NCBI GenBank assembly: GCA_022340305.1
Contig: JAJDOF010000035.1
Span: 18,096 to 82,095, forward strand
DNA from: Gammaproteobacteria bacterium
GTDB taxonomy: Bacteria > Pseudomonadota > Gammaproteobacteria > GCA-001735895
Reading direction: 5' to 3'
DNA length: 64,000 nucleotides
Shown: positions 28,283 to 38,762 of the stretch, one piece after another
Position numbering within the stretch: the stretch's first letter is position 1
How the letters are laid out: each line of letters starts with the position of its first letter
Made by a program: the position numbers and the translations under genes
Notes under the pieces: model-generated
What the model was told of the DNA's origin: nothing
The model's input: only the letters and a program-made list of their open reading frames with translations
Database searches by the model: none

Positions 28283-29347
28283 ATGACTATGCACCAGACC
28301 AAAGACCTACGCATCACTGGCACCCAGGAAATTCAGACGCCTGAAGCGTTGATGCAGGAATTGCCGCTGTCTGAACAGGCAGCAAACACGGTGACCGAAG
28401 GTCGCCAGCAAATCTACGATGTGCTGGATGGCAAGGACGATCGCCTGGTGGTAATAATCGGTCCCTGTTCAATACACGACACCAGCGCCGCGCTGGAATA
28501 CGCCGATCGGCTGAAAAAAATAAAGGATGAGCTCGAGCAGGAACTGGTGATCGTGATGCGCGTCTATTTCGAGAAACCGCGCACCACCGTAGGCTGGAAA
28601 GGCTTGATCAACGATCCCGACCTGGATGGCAGCTTCCATATCAACAAGGGAGTGCGCAAGGCGCGCGAACTGTTGCTCGGACTTGCCGAAAAAGGCATCC
28701 CCGCCGGGCACGAATACCTCGACCTGATCAGTCCGCAGTACATATCTGATCTGGTTTGCTGGGGCGCGATCGGTGCACGCACCACGGAGAGCCAGGGTCA
28801 TCGTGAACTGGCTTCAGGGCTTTCCTGCCCGGTTGGCTTCAAAAACGGCACCGATGGAGGCGTGCAGGTAGCGCTTGATGCAATGCGAGCGGCGCAGGGA
28901 TCGCACCATTTCATTTCGATTACACTACAAGGACACTCAGCTATTTTCACTACTGCGGGTAATAATTATACCCATGTCATCCTGCGCGGTGGCAACGATC
29001 GGCCCAACTATGATCGCGTCAGTGTTGCAGGAGTTACCGACAGCCTCGAGCGCGCCGGTCTCAACTCGCGCCTGATGATCGATACCAGCCATGCCAATAG
29101 CCAGAAAAAATTTCACAAGCAGGTCGAGGTCTGTCGCGACATTATTCACCAGATCAAAACTGGCCAGGACAACATCTTCGGGCTGATGATCGAATCGAAT
29201 CTGGTCGAAGGGCGCCAGGATTACCAGCAAGGTGAAGCGTTGACCTACGGCCAGAGCATTACTGATGCCTGTATCGGCTGGGAAGATTCGGAAATGTTGC
29301 TGCGTGAACTCGCCGATGCGGTCAGGGCCAAGCGCACAACTGTTTAA
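28283..29347 (+). CDS. 3-deoxy-7-phosphoheptulonate (DAHP) synthase, class I
   Basis: First step of the shikimate pathway: condenses phosphoenolpyruvate and erythrose 4-phosphate. The 354-residue product has VVIIGPCSIHDTSAALEY, RVYFEKPRTTVGWKGLINDP, GARTTESQGHRELASGL, SCPVGFKNGTDG and MIDTSHANSQKK. It is of the AroF/AroG/AroH type. I cannot tell from sequence which aromatic amino acid inhibits it, hence no symbol. The 114-base leader contains CCAG-N7-CTGG but no clear attenuator peptide. Confidence 0.95.
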   Translation: MTMHQTKDLRITGTQEIQTPEALMQELPLSEQAANTVTEGRQQIYDVLDGKDDRLVVIIGPCSIHDTSAALEYADRLKKIKDELEQELVIVMRVYFEKPRTTVGWKGLINDPDLDGSFHINKGVRKARELLLGLAEKGIPAGHEYLDLISPQYISDLVCWGAIGARTTESQGHRELASGLSCPVGFKNGTDGGVQVALDAMRAAQGSHHFISITLQGHSAIFTTAGNNYTHVILRGGNDRPNYDRVSVAGVTDSLERAGLNSRLMIDTSHANSQKKFHKQVEVCRDIIHQIKTGQDNIFGLMIESNLVEGRQDYQQGEALTYGQSITDACIGWEDSEMLLRELADAVRAKRTTV

Positions 29348-29372
29348 GCCCGGTTGATCCAGCGGCAGCACG

Positions 29373-31667
29373 ATGCCACGTAAACCAGCCCGTAAAACTT
29401 CCGCGAAAAGACCAGCTGCAGTCAGGCGGGCAGCTCGGCGCCCCGGTAAACCAGGGCCCAGCGCCGCCGGGCGCAGAAAATGGCGCTATGCTGGTGCGCT
29501 GATCATTTCGCTGTTGCTGTTGTTCGCTGCTTATCTCGTCTACCTCAACCAGATCATCGATTCGCGTTTCGAGGGTGGCGCCTGGGCGTTACCTTCGCGC
29601 GTTTACGCGCGCGCCCTGGAACTCTACCCGGGGCTTAAACTGACGCGCGAGCAATTGACCTATGAACTGGAGCTGGCCAGTTATCCGCGCGTCGACCGGC
29701 AACCAATGCCCGGGGAATATCGTCAGCTGGGTGCCTCGCTGGAATTTAATAGCCGGCCTTTCGAGTTTGCCGATCAGCCGCAGGCGGCACGCCTGGTGCA
29801 GGTATTCTTTGAAGCGGGGCAGGTGGCTGGACTCGTCGATTCGCAAAACGGCAATGATCTGTCCGTATTTCGGCTGCCACCGCTCATCCTCGGCAGTTAT
29901 TACCCGCAAAGTGGAGAAGATCGACTGTTACTTGCCGAAGATGAAGTCCCCGAGCGCCTGCTGGCTACGCTGATAGCAGTCGAAGATCGTGCTTTCTTTA
30001 CGCATTCAGGTGTCAGTCCAATGGCGATTCTGCGTGCACTGTGGGCCAATCTGAAAGCGGGTAAGACGGTCCAGGGTGGCAGTACCCTGACGCAGCAACT
30101 GGCCAAGAACCTGTTTCTGACGCCGCAGAAGTCCTTGTTGCGCAAAATCAATGAGGCGTTCCTGGCGCTGCTGCTGGAGCTGCGCTTTAGTAAACAGGCG
30201 ATTGTCACTGCCTACATTAACGAGGTCTTCCTGTTGCAGCAAAATCGCATTGCGATTCATGGTTTCGCACGTGCCAGTCGCATGCTTTTCGGGCGCGCCG
30301 TCGATCGACTTGAAGTGCAGCACCTGGCGTTGCTGGTCGGTATGGTCAAGGGGCCGTCGCGCTACAATCCCCAGACCGCTCCAGAGCTTGCCCTCGAGCG
30401 TCGTAACCTTGTTTTGAAGATCATGTTCGAGCGGGACTTGATCGATCAGCAGGCGTTTGACCGGGCGCGTGCCGCGCCACTGGGTGTGGCCGGTCAGCTA
30501 CCGAGTGTTAATCCATTTCCAGCTTATCTGGACCTGGTCAAACACCAGCTGCAGCTGAGTTATTCCGGTGCCGAACTCGCCCGCCGCGGGTTGCGCATAT
30601 TCACCGCATTTGACCCCTTGCTGCAACAGAACCTCGAGCTTGGCCTGGCGCGTGGCCTGGCCCGTTTCAAGCAACCCGAGTTACAGGCCGCCGTGGTGAT
30701 CGCTGACTATCTGAACGGGGATATCCAGGCGCTGGTAGGTGATCGGGTAACTGATTATCCCGGTTTCAACCGCGCGCTGATGGCGCAGCGACCGATCGGC
30801 TCATTGATCAAGCCGTTGTTACTCTACAGCCTGTTGCAGGGAGAATTGACGCTGGCCAGTGAGGTTCGCGATGAGCCGGTTCGCATCCAGCAATCAAATG
30901 GCGAAGTCTGGGAACCGCGCAATTACGATCGCAAACTACACGGCACAATGAGTCTTTACGAGGCGTTTATCCATTCCTACAACCTGCCGTTTATCTGGCT
31001 CGGGGTCAATGCAGGCGGCCTCGAGGCATTGACGCAAAACCTGGCCAGGATTCACTTGCTGAAACACGAAGTGGTATTTCCGTCGATACTGCTCGGCACC
31101 ACCGAGATGTCCGCCTACGAGGTGGCGCAAATGTTTCAGGTCATTGCCAATGACGGTTTCTTTACGCCATTAACGACGATACGCAGCGTCACCGATCAGC
31201 ACAACCAGGCGCTGTCGCGCATTCCACTGGAGTCCTTCAAGCTGTTTGACCAGGCGACCATGATCCAGGTGCAGCGCGCCATGGTGGGCGTGAGCGAGAT
31301 GGGTACCGCGCGTTATCTGGCACAACGTTTTGGCGAGCGCAGTCTGGCTGGCAAGACGGGTACCACCGATGACGCGCGCGATTCCTGGTTTGTCGGTTTT
31401 TCGGATCGCCTGTTGAGCGTGGTTTGGCTTGGGCGAGACGATAATACGCCGATTCGACTGACAGGATCGTCGGGCGCGCTGCGGGTGTGGGCGGACATCA
31501 TGGAATTGCAGGGCTTTGAGCCCTTCAAGCTGTCGCGGGATGAAAGTCTTGCCTGGCGTTATATCGATCCGCAAACTGGCGGAATCAGCCAACAAGGCTG
31601 TGCAAATAGTGTATTGTTACCGATTCCCAGAGATCGAATTCCGAAACGCCATTCGCGATGCCAGTAA
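29373..31667 (+). CDS. mrcB: Penicillin-binding protein 1B (bifunctional peptidoglycan synthase)
   Basis: Class A PBP that polymerises and crosslinks peptidoglycan. The 764-residue product has a basic cytoplasmic tail (1-35), a TM helix at about 38-58, and a UB2H region about 70-160. The GT51 transglycosylase begins with the catalytic glutamate motif EDRAFFTHSGVSP near 198 and GGSTLTQQLAKNLFL. The transpeptidase motifs are SLIK near 476, SYN near 533 and KTG near 660. Its end overlaps a TPR lipoprotein gene by ten bases, as in Pseudomonas ponB-lpoP. Confidence 0.95.
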   Translation: MPRKPARKTSAKRPAAVRRAARRPGKPGPSAAGRRKWRYAGALIISLLLLFAAYLVYLNQIIDSRFEGGAWALPSRVYARALELYPGLKLTREQLTYELELASYPRVDRQPMPGEYRQLGASLEFNSRPFEFADQPQAARLVQVFFEAGQVAGLVDSQNGNDLSVFRLPPLILGSYYPQSGEDRLLLAEDEVPERLLATLIAVEDRAFFTHSGVSPMAILRALWANLKAGKTVQGGSTLTQQLAKNLFLTPQKSLLRKINEAFLALLLELRFSKQAIVTAYINEVFLLQQNRIAIHGFARASRMLFGRAVDRLEVQHLALLVGMVKGPSRYNPQTAPELALERRNLVLKIMFERDLIDQQAFDRARAAPLGVAGQLPSVNPFPAYLDLVKHQLQLSYSGAELARRGLRIFTAFDPLLQQNLELGLARGLARFKQPELQAAVVIADYLNGDIQALVGDRVTDYPGFNRALMAQRPIGSLIKPLLLYSLLQGELTLASEVRDEPVRIQQSNGEVWEPRNYDRKLHGTMSLYEAFIHSYNLPFIWLGVNAGGLEALTQNLARIHLLKHEVVFPSILLGTTEMSAYEVAQMFQVIANDGFFTPLTTIRSVTDQHNQALSRIPLESFKLFDQATMIQVQRAMVGVSEMGTARYLAQRFGERSLAGKTGTTDDARDSWFVGFSDRLLSVVWLGRDDNTPIRLTGSSGALRVWADIMELQGFEPFKLSRDESLAWRYIDPQTGGISQQGCANSVLLPIPRDRIPKRHSRCQ

Positions 31668-32068
31668 CCAAACCCGTACCCAGCTTCCAGCGCCTGACGA
31701 TCCTTCTGCTGTTATTGTCCAGCAGCGCCTGCCAACTCAACGAACAGCCCACTGACAATCGCTACCAGCGAGTGCTTGAAACCACCGTGCCTGGCAGCCC
31801 GCCACCCTCAGGACCGGTTGTCCAGTTGCAAAACCAGGCGCTCGCCGCAATCAACGAGGACCAGTACCAGCTGGCTATCGATTACCTGCAGCGGGCCATC
31901 AAGATTCAGCCGCGCGATGCCTGGAGCTGGCACTATCTGGCCGACATCTACTGGCGCCAGGGCCAATACGACCGCTGTCTTGCGATGATCGATCGCTCAT
32001 CCGGGTACGTCGTCGATGATGCCCGGCTCACCGACGCCAATGCCGCGCTGCGGGCGCAGTGCCAGTAG
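31658..32068 (+). CDS. lpoP: TPR outer-membrane lipoprotein, LpoP-like PBP1B activator
   Basis: A 136-residue lipoprotein: signal sequence LTILLLLLSSSAC with the lipobox cysteine at about 25, a Pro/Ser-rich linker, and a TPR-like helical region (QYQLAIDYLQRAIKIQPRDAWSWHYLADIYWRQGQYDR). In Pseudomonas aeruginosa a TPR lipoprotein encoded beside PBP1B (LpoP) activates that synthase. The overlap with mrcB and same architecture support the same role here. The symbol rests on context, not on a sequence match I could run. Confidence 0.72.
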   Translation: MPVTKPVPSFQRLTILLLLLSSSACQLNEQPTDNRYQRVLETTVPGSPPPSGPVVQLQNQALAAINEDQYQLAIDYLQRAIKIQPRDAWSWHYLADIYWRQGQYDRCLAMIDRSSGYVVDDARLTDANAALRAQCQ

Positions 32069-32071
32069 CGC

Positions 32072-34021
32072 ATGGCGAAGTTGGCGAACGAGATTGACGT
32101 GGCGGCCGTACTCGGCCCCGATGGTGTGATCGGCGAGTTCGTCAGCGACTTCGAATCACGCGCCAGTCAACTCGCCATGGCGGAACTGATCGCCGAGGCC
32201 GTCGCGCTTGGCGAATCGCGAGTCATCGAAGCCAGCACCGGTATCGGCAAGTCCTTCGCCTACCTGGTGCCCGCGTTCCTGAGTAACTTGCGTGTAGTGA
32301 TATCTACCGGGACCCGCAATTTGCAGGACCAGCTGTTTCAAAAGGATATACCTTTAATCCGCAAGGCCATTGTCAGTGCCAGGAAAGTCGCCTTGTTGAA
32401 GGGGCGCAGTAATTACTGTTGTCCGCATCGGTTGAATATGTACCGTCGCCAGGATCGCTTCAAGAGCCGCGACATGGCGTCTATCTTCAGCGCGCTTGCG
32501 GCCTGGGCTGCGAGCAGTGACAGCGGTGACATTGGCGAGTTTGCCGATATTCCGGAAAACGACAGCCTGTGGTACTACGCGACCTCGAATGCGGACAATT
32601 GTCTCGGTAGCGAGTGCCCGGAAATCGATCGTTGCTTTGTGTTAAAGGCGCGCAAAAAGGCGATGGATGCGGATATCGTGGTAATTAACCATCACCTCTA
32701 TTTTTCCGACCTCGCACTGAAACAGGACGGTTTTGGCGAATTGTTACCGGACGCGGACGTGTTGATATTTGACGAGGCGCATCAGCTGCCTGACATCGCA
32801 GGTAATTTTTACGGTGAACAGATTACCCTGCGCCAGATCGACATGTTGTGTCGCGAAATTATCGATGCTGAACTTAGCGAAGCGGCTGAGTCACGCTCAC
32901 TGCAAACACACAGCGACCGCCTCGGCAGGTGCGCTGCCGATTTCCGCCTGGTGCTGCAAACTTTTTCGCCCAAGGGGGAATGGGAGCGCATCCAGCACGC
33001 GCCCGCGGTGCAACAGGCCGTGGCGGCACTGCGTGAGTCCATGCAGGAACTGGCGGATCAGCTCGAAACCATGATTGGGCGCGGCAAAGAACTGGCGCTG
33101 TGTCATCGGCGCCTGCAGGGCCTGATAGCTGCACTGACAAATTATTTCGAGGCTGACGATAACCAGGTGAGCTGGTATGAATTGAGCGAACGTAGCTTTC
33201 GACTGGTGCGCTCGCCGCTGGAAGTGGCGCAGCCGTTTCGTGAACAGTTGAAACTGGCTGATTTCAGCTCGGTATTTTTTACCTCCGCGACGCTGAGTTC
33301 ACAGCAATCATTTCGCTATTTCAGCGAGCGCCTGGGGCTTGGGGATATCGAGTGCGCGAGCTTTGATAGCCCGTTCGATTACGCGCAACAGGCGCTACTC
33401 TATCTGCCGCAAAATCTGCCGGAACCCGCCGATGAACGCTATGCGATGCTGTTCGGTGAACTCTGCCGCGAGATGGTTGAAGCCTGTTCGGGGCACTGCT
33501 TTATCCTGTTTACCAGTTACCGCATGCTGAGCTGGACGGCGGAGTATCTGCGCGCGCACTGCAACTACGCATTGCTGGTACAGGGCGAGTTGCAGCGAAA
33601 CGAGCTGTTGCAGCAGTTCGTGCGCATTGAAAACCCGGTGTTGCTCGGCACCAGCAGCTTCTGGGAGGGCGTTGACGTCAAGGGTGACCAGTTGCGCTGC
33701 GTCATTATCGACAAGCTGCCGTTCAAGTCACCACAGGATCCCGTGTATCGCAGGCGCATACAGCGGGTTAACAAGAATGGCGGCAATGCCTTTTTCGAAG
33801 TGCAGATTCCCGAAGCGACGATCAGCCTGCGGCAGGGGGTAGGGCGCCTGATTCGCGATGCTGGTGATCGTGGCATCGTAGTACTGTGCGATAACCGCCT
33901 CAATACCAAGGGGTATGGCCGTGGCATGCTCGACAGTTTGCCGCCGATGCGCCGCAGCATCGACCTCCACGAAGTGACCTCGTTTGCGCGACAGTTGGGG
34001 ATAACCAAAGTCCCGGGTTAA
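32072..34021 (+). CDS. yoaA: ATP-dependent helicase of the DinG/YoaA family
   Basis: Superfamily 2 XPD-like 5'-3' DNA helicase. The 649-residue product has Walker A EASTGIGKSFAYLVP near 54, DEAH near 234, and four clustered cysteines (SNYCCPHR; NCLGSECPEIDRC) for the Fe-S cluster. C-terminal motifs are LFTSYRML, GTSSFWEGVDVKGD and RQGVGRLIRDAGDRG. YoaA repairs replication damage with the pol III chi subunit in E. coli. The starting ATG lies three bases after the lpoP stop. Confidence 0.92.
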   Translation: MAKLANEIDVAAVLGPDGVIGEFVSDFESRASQLAMAELIAEAVALGESRVIEASTGIGKSFAYLVPAFLSNLRVVISTGTRNLQDQLFQKDIPLIRKAIVSARKVALLKGRSNYCCPHRLNMYRRQDRFKSRDMASIFSALAAWAASSDSGDIGEFADIPENDSLWYYATSNADNCLGSECPEIDRCFVLKARKKAMDADIVVINHHLYFSDLALKQDGFGELLPDADVLIFDEAHQLPDIAGNFYGEQITLRQIDMLCREIIDAELSEAAESRSLQTHSDRLGRCAADFRLVLQTFSPKGEWERIQHAPAVQQAVAALRESMQELADQLETMIGRGKELALCHRRLQGLIAALTNYFEADDNQVSWYELSERSFRLVRSPLEVAQPFREQLKLADFSSVFFTSATLSSQQSFRYFSERLGLGDIECASFDSPFDYAQQALLYLPQNLPEPADERYAMLFGELCREMVEACSGHCFILFTSYRMLSWTAEYLRAHCNYALLVQGELQRNELLQQFVRIENPVLLGTSSFWEGVDVKGDQLRCVIIDKLPFKSPQDPVYRRRIQRVNKNGGNAFFEVQIPEATISLRQGVGRLIRDAGDRGIVVLCDNRLNTKGYGRGMLDSLPPMRRSIDLHEVTSFARQLGITKVPG

Positions 34022-34138
34022 AAGCCCTGGTTTTCGCTAAACAGGCGATAATCCGTGTTGATCATTTTGTAAGATTTCACAGCTTCCTGTCCGTGGGTTT
34101 GGCGAACTGGTCCCGACCCGATCTTCGATTCGGCTTCA

Positions 34139-34152
34139 TTGATCCGCATCAA
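34139..34152 (+). promoter_or_regulatory. FNR/Anr binding site upstream of the HIG1-like gene
   Basis: TTGATCCGCATCAA matches the FNR/Anr consensus TTGAT-N4-ATCAA at all ten defined positions. A TAGAAT -10 hexamer lies at 34174-34179, which puts the site centre near -41.5 of the expected start, the class II activator position. The gene would therefore be turned on under low oxygen. Confidence 0.82.
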
Positions 34153-34207
34153 TATTTGTTAAATGAATTTAAATAGAATTAAGCTATACCCTATCTGGAG
34201 GTATGTC

Positions 34208-34399
34208 ATGAACATTTTGAACTTGGCAATAATCGGCGCCCTGTTGATGACCGTTGGTTTGATTGGTACAGGTTTATGGTCAATGGCCCATGGTGGCGAA
34301 TTTGATCGGAAACACTCAACGCAGATAATGTTTGCCAGGGTAGGTATGCAGGGAATTGCATTCGTGCTCCTGTTATTGGCTATCTATATTGCAAACTGA
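34208..34399 (+). CDS. HIG1-domain-like twin-transmembrane small protein (63 aa)
   Basis: Start chosen at ATG 34208 because TGGAGG ends seven bases before it; the track start at 34163 lies upstream of this site. The 63-residue product has two hydrophobic helices (about 3-23 and 45-62) joined by a short polar loop ending STQIMFARVGMQ. This resembles the HIG1-type loop with its RxxxQ element. In mitochondria HIG1 proteins associate with cytochrome oxidase. An FNR/Anr box upstream suggests induction at low oxygen, consistent with a respiratory role. Confidence 0.72.
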   Translation: MNILNLAIIGALLMTVGLIGTGLWSMAHGGEFDRKHSTQIMFARVGMQGIAFVLLLLAIYIAN

Positions 34400-34418
34400 T
34401 TGTTATTGAAAATAAGTA

Positions 34419-34762
34419 TCAACAGGGCACACGGTACCTGCAAATTCGCTCTGGAAACCAACCTCCGTTGCAGGATTGGGAAACCGCGCTGGTTACCGTC
34501 CCTGCTTCATTGCTGGCGTAAGACCACAAGGTAACTTGATAGCCAGTATCCAATCGCGCGAGTGGAAAGAGCTCCGTTTCCGGGCTATCTATGCTTAAAT
34601 TCAGGCTCTCGAATAAACTTCCGTTACGCAGCGGTGGTGACTGGTTATGAATCTGTGCGCTTTACCACGATCCAGTCAGTTGGATCTGCCAGAACGCAGG
34701 GAACCTGGCTGCATTCCAGCTTACCTGCCGACGAATGCCCTGCTGGTTTTCGAGGCCTGAAC
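34419..34762 (-). pseudogene. Possible decayed C-terminus of a fibronectin-III-like protein
   Basis: Hand translation on the minus strand gives a frame that reads like one Fn3 domain: QVSWNAARFPAFWQIQLTGSW, one stop (TAA), then open for about 79 codons with LARLDTGYQVTLWSYASNEAG, TVTSAV and a Cys-containing tail before TGA at 34419. It has no start codon, and the 5' part lies under the regucalcin start. The YxVxxxAxNxAG pattern is the basis; a single nonsense codon inside a coherent reading suggests a pseudogene fragment. Confidence 0.4.
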
Positions 34763-34763
34763 A

Positions 34764-35624
34764 GTGAATATTACTGCGCTCTGCGAGCACCGCTGCCATC
34801 TCGGCGAAGGGCCGCTGTGGGACCCCCTCGAAGAAGCCCTTTACTGGGTCGATAGTCTCGCTCCAATGCTTTATCGCCATGATTTTGCCGATGCCTGCAC
34901 GCGTTCGTGGCGGTTACCGGGGCGTACTGTCGGCAGTCTCGCGCTGCGCGCGACGGGTGGCCTGGTACTGGCGATGGACCAGGGGCTTTATTTATTCGAT
35001 GCTGCCAGCGGCAAGGCTGAATCCATCGCACAACCACTGGCAGGAAAGCATGGCTTGCGCCTGAACGATGGCAAGGTGGATCCTTTTGGTTTTTTTGTCA
35101 CGGGTGCGATGAATATCGACTTTCGACAAAACCTCCCCGGCTCGATGTATCGCCTGTCTCCCGATTTCGAGCTAAGTGAAATCCTCGGCGGCTTCACCTG
35201 TTTCAACGGTCCCTGTTTCAGCGCCGCGGGCGAACGGCTCTACGTGACCGGGCGTGACGAAGCCGCGATCGAAGAATTCGATTATGGCCGCAACGAATTA
35301 CCGCGTAATGGTCGTGTATTGCTCGATCATTGCAACCCGGATGGCGCCACGGTCGACGCCGATGGTTACCTGTGGAGCGCGCAGTGGGACGATGCCTGCA
35401 TCCTGCGCATCTCGCCCGAAGGCGATATTGACAGGCGTATCGATTTCCCCGGTCAGGTGGTCAGTAGCATCACTTTTGGCGGGCCCGGGCTTGACCTGAT
35501 CTTCGTCACTACCACCGGCGGCGAGGTGCACGGTGTGGCACCGGTTGCTGCGCGGCCGGGCAGGGTACTGGTCGTCAGTGAGACTGGCTTCCACGGACGT
35601 GAGGAGCCTCGTTTTCTGGGTTGA
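34764..35624 (+). CDS. SMP-30/gluconolactonase/LRE family protein
   Basis: A 286-residue six-bladed beta-propeller of the regucalcin family, usually metal-dependent sugar lactonases. Visible are CHLGEGPLWDPLEEALYWVD with the first metal-binding glutamate, LNDGKVDPFGFFVTGAM with the conserved Asn/Asp, GFTCFNGPCFS, and NPDGATVDADGYLWSAQWDD. The start is GTG 34764; no ATG fits. Substrate is unknown and no sugar operon lies beside it. Confidence 0.85.
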   Translation: MNITALCEHRCHLGEGPLWDPLEEALYWVDSLAPMLYRHDFADACTRSWRLPGRTVGSLALRATGGLVLAMDQGLYLFDAASGKAESIAQPLAGKHGLRLNDGKVDPFGFFVTGAMNIDFRQNLPGSMYRLSPDFELSEILGGFTCFNGPCFSAAGERLYVTGRDEAAIEEFDYGRNELPRNGRVLLDHCNPDGATVDADGYLWSAQWDDACILRISPEGDIDRRIDFPGQVVSSITFGGPGLDLIFVTTTGGEVHGVAPVAARPGRVLVVSETGFHGREEPRFLG

Positions 35625-35638
35625 TGGGGAATGAGTCG

Positions 35639-36127
35639 CTAGAGGCTGAGGCGGCGAGTATTCTGATCGGGTTCGCTGGCCTCCCAGATTTCCGCGAAAC
35701 GTTCGAGGTAGGAACGGCATTCGAGTTTGTTGTCGATTTCGTAATAACCCTCGTAGCGGTCCGGATTGCGCAACCTGAGGTAAGCGCTGTCATCCGCCAT
35801 CAACCAGCTTTCCCGGAAATTCCGATGTGCCGGGGTGACGGTGGTGCGAATCTGTACATAGGTTGGTAGCTTTTGAGCGAGATGAATCAGCTGGTGACCC
35901 TGGCTTGCGGCTACGCGGGTGTCCTGGGCGATGATGTGTATCTCGGTATTGCGATTTGACGCCACCAGTGCGCTCAGGTGATCGTAGATTTCGGCGTGAT
36001 TGTAGAGTTCCGGCTCGAGCTTCTGGGTAATCAGGTAAAGCCGCCCCACACAGCCCAGCACCAGGGTCCTGGCAGCGTCGACACAGTCGCTGCGACCATC
36101 TAATAATATACTTGAATAATCATCCAT
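35639..36127 (-). CDS. Conserved hypothetical protein (162 aa)
   Basis: A soluble protein without signal peptide. Central segments IYDHLSALVASNRNTEIHIIAQDT and GHQLIHLAQKLPTYVQIRTT read like an alternating alpha/beta fold. The C-terminal half has RNFRESWLMADDSAYLRLRNPDRYEGYYEID. The pattern recalls phospholipase-D-like domains recently named DUF7931 in Pseudomonas-type genomes, but I cannot confirm it. It lies 23 bases downstream of the roxA gene on the same strand, so probably co-transcribed with it. Confidence 0.65.
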   Translation of the reverse strand: MDDYSSILLDGRSDCVDAARTLVLGCVGRLYLITQKLEPELYNHAEIYDHLSALVASNRNTEIHIIAQDTRVAASQGHQLIHLAQKLPTYVQIRTTVTPAHRNFRESWLMADDSAYLRLRNPDRYEGYYEIDNKLECRSYLERFAEIWEASEPDQNTRRLSL

Positions 36128-36150
36128 AACGCATTGAAATATATAATTAA

Positions 36151-37293
36151 TTAATCAGTCAATGGTAATATCGCATGGTTTTTCGCGAGCTCGATGAGCA
36201 GGTTGCGCAGCGCTTCGATCTCGATCGATTCGCGCATCAGCTCGGTTGACCATTCGTGATTTTCGCACAGTTTCTGTAGTTGTTCGAGAATTTCGGGTTG
36301 CAGAGGTAACTCGTGCATGTTGCCATTGTAATAGACTTCGATCGACTGCGCAGAGCGATGGTAAAGGATGCGTGATTCGGGATGGCGGATCCAGCTCGAG
36401 GCCTGCAGATCTGACAGATAAACCGGCTGAAGTTCGTTGTCGTCGGGGCTGGCGACCGCGCTGTCGGATAGCAGTTTGCCGATGGCGTCACGCCACAATT
36501 CTGGCGATTGTTCGAGCAAGCGAGTTGCCATGTCATGGAACCGCGCGATTTCTTTATCGGTGATCTCGGCATGATGCCGATCGAGCTCGAGGTCGGCGTC
36601 GCAGTAGCGCTCGCTCTTTGCTTCAAAAGGCTCGCTTTCCAGCGCGAAGGATTCGAGTGCAGTGACCGCGTTCGGCGCTCTAAAGCCGATTGAATAGGTC
36701 ATGCAGCGCTCGAGCGCGACGCCGTGATGGGCATGTCCGGGCGGCAGGTAGAGGATGTCACCCGGGTTTAACACGACGTCCTGCTCGGGCTTGAAATCCT
36801 GCAATATTGCGAGCTCCAGGCCATCGATAACGGGATCATCCGGTGATGGGGTTTCGCAATACTGCCAGCGGCGCGTGCCGAGCGCCTGCAACAGAAATAC
36901 GTCGTACTGGTCAATATGAGGTCCGACCGAGCCACCGGCCGGGGCGTAACTGATCATCAGGTCGTCGATGCGCCAATCGGGTATAAAGCGAAACTGCTCG
37001 AGCAGCTCGTAGAGCTCGGGCATCCATTTCTCGCATTCCGAGACCAGCAACGAATAATTCGATTCGGGTAAATCGAGAAAATCCCGTTCCTCGAACGGGC
37101 CATAACGTACCGTCCAGGGCTTGTCGTCGCTGTCTTCGAGCACCAGGCGGCAGTGCACATCTTCCTCGCAGGCGAGCCCTGCCAGCTCTTCCGGGCTGAC
37201 AACGGATTCGAAATTCGGCAGGGCATTACGCAGCAGGCAGGGCCTCTTCTGCCAGTATTGCTGCACGAATTCATTGCTGTTGAGATCTAGCAT
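36151..37293 (-). CDS. roxA: Ribosomal protein arginine hydroxylase RoxA/YcfD (JmjC cupin)
   Basis: 2-oxoglutarate/Fe(II) oxygenase; E. coli YcfD hydroxylates Arg81 of ribosomal protein L16. The 380-residue product has the YWQKRPCLLRNA start, the iron ligands HxD in GPHIDQYDVF near 125 and the distal histidine in GHAHHGVA near 187, and PGDILYLPPG between. The C-terminal dimerisation and winged-helix part follows (HAEITDKEIARF). It sits 12 bases after purB, as in many gammaproteobacteria. Confidence 0.9.
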   Translation of the reverse strand: MLDLNSNEFVQQYWQKRPCLLRNALPNFESVVSPEELAGLACEEDVHCRLVLEDSDDKPWTVRYGPFEERDFLDLPESNYSLLVSECEKWMPELYELLEQFRFIPDWRIDDLMISYAPAGGSVGPHIDQYDVFLLQALGTRRWQYCETPSPDDPVIDGLELAILQDFKPEQDVVLNPGDILYLPPGHAHHGVALERCMTYSIGFRAPNAVTALESFALESEPFEAKSERYCDADLELDRHHAEITDKEIARFHDMATRLLEQSPELWRDAIGKLLSDSAVASPDDNELQPVYLSDLQASSWIRHPESRILYHRSAQSIEVYYNGNMHELPLQPEILEQLQKLCENHEWSTELMRESIEIEALRNLLIELAKNHAILPLTD

Positions 37294-37305
37294 CTGCCGT
37301 ACCGA

Positions 37306-38688
<1,383 letters not shown>

Positions 38689-38762
38689 TTAAAACAGCTA
38701 TTTTACACCAATCTTGAACCCGGGTAATGCGAATGCAGACCTGTGGGGCGAGTCTGCCGTAT

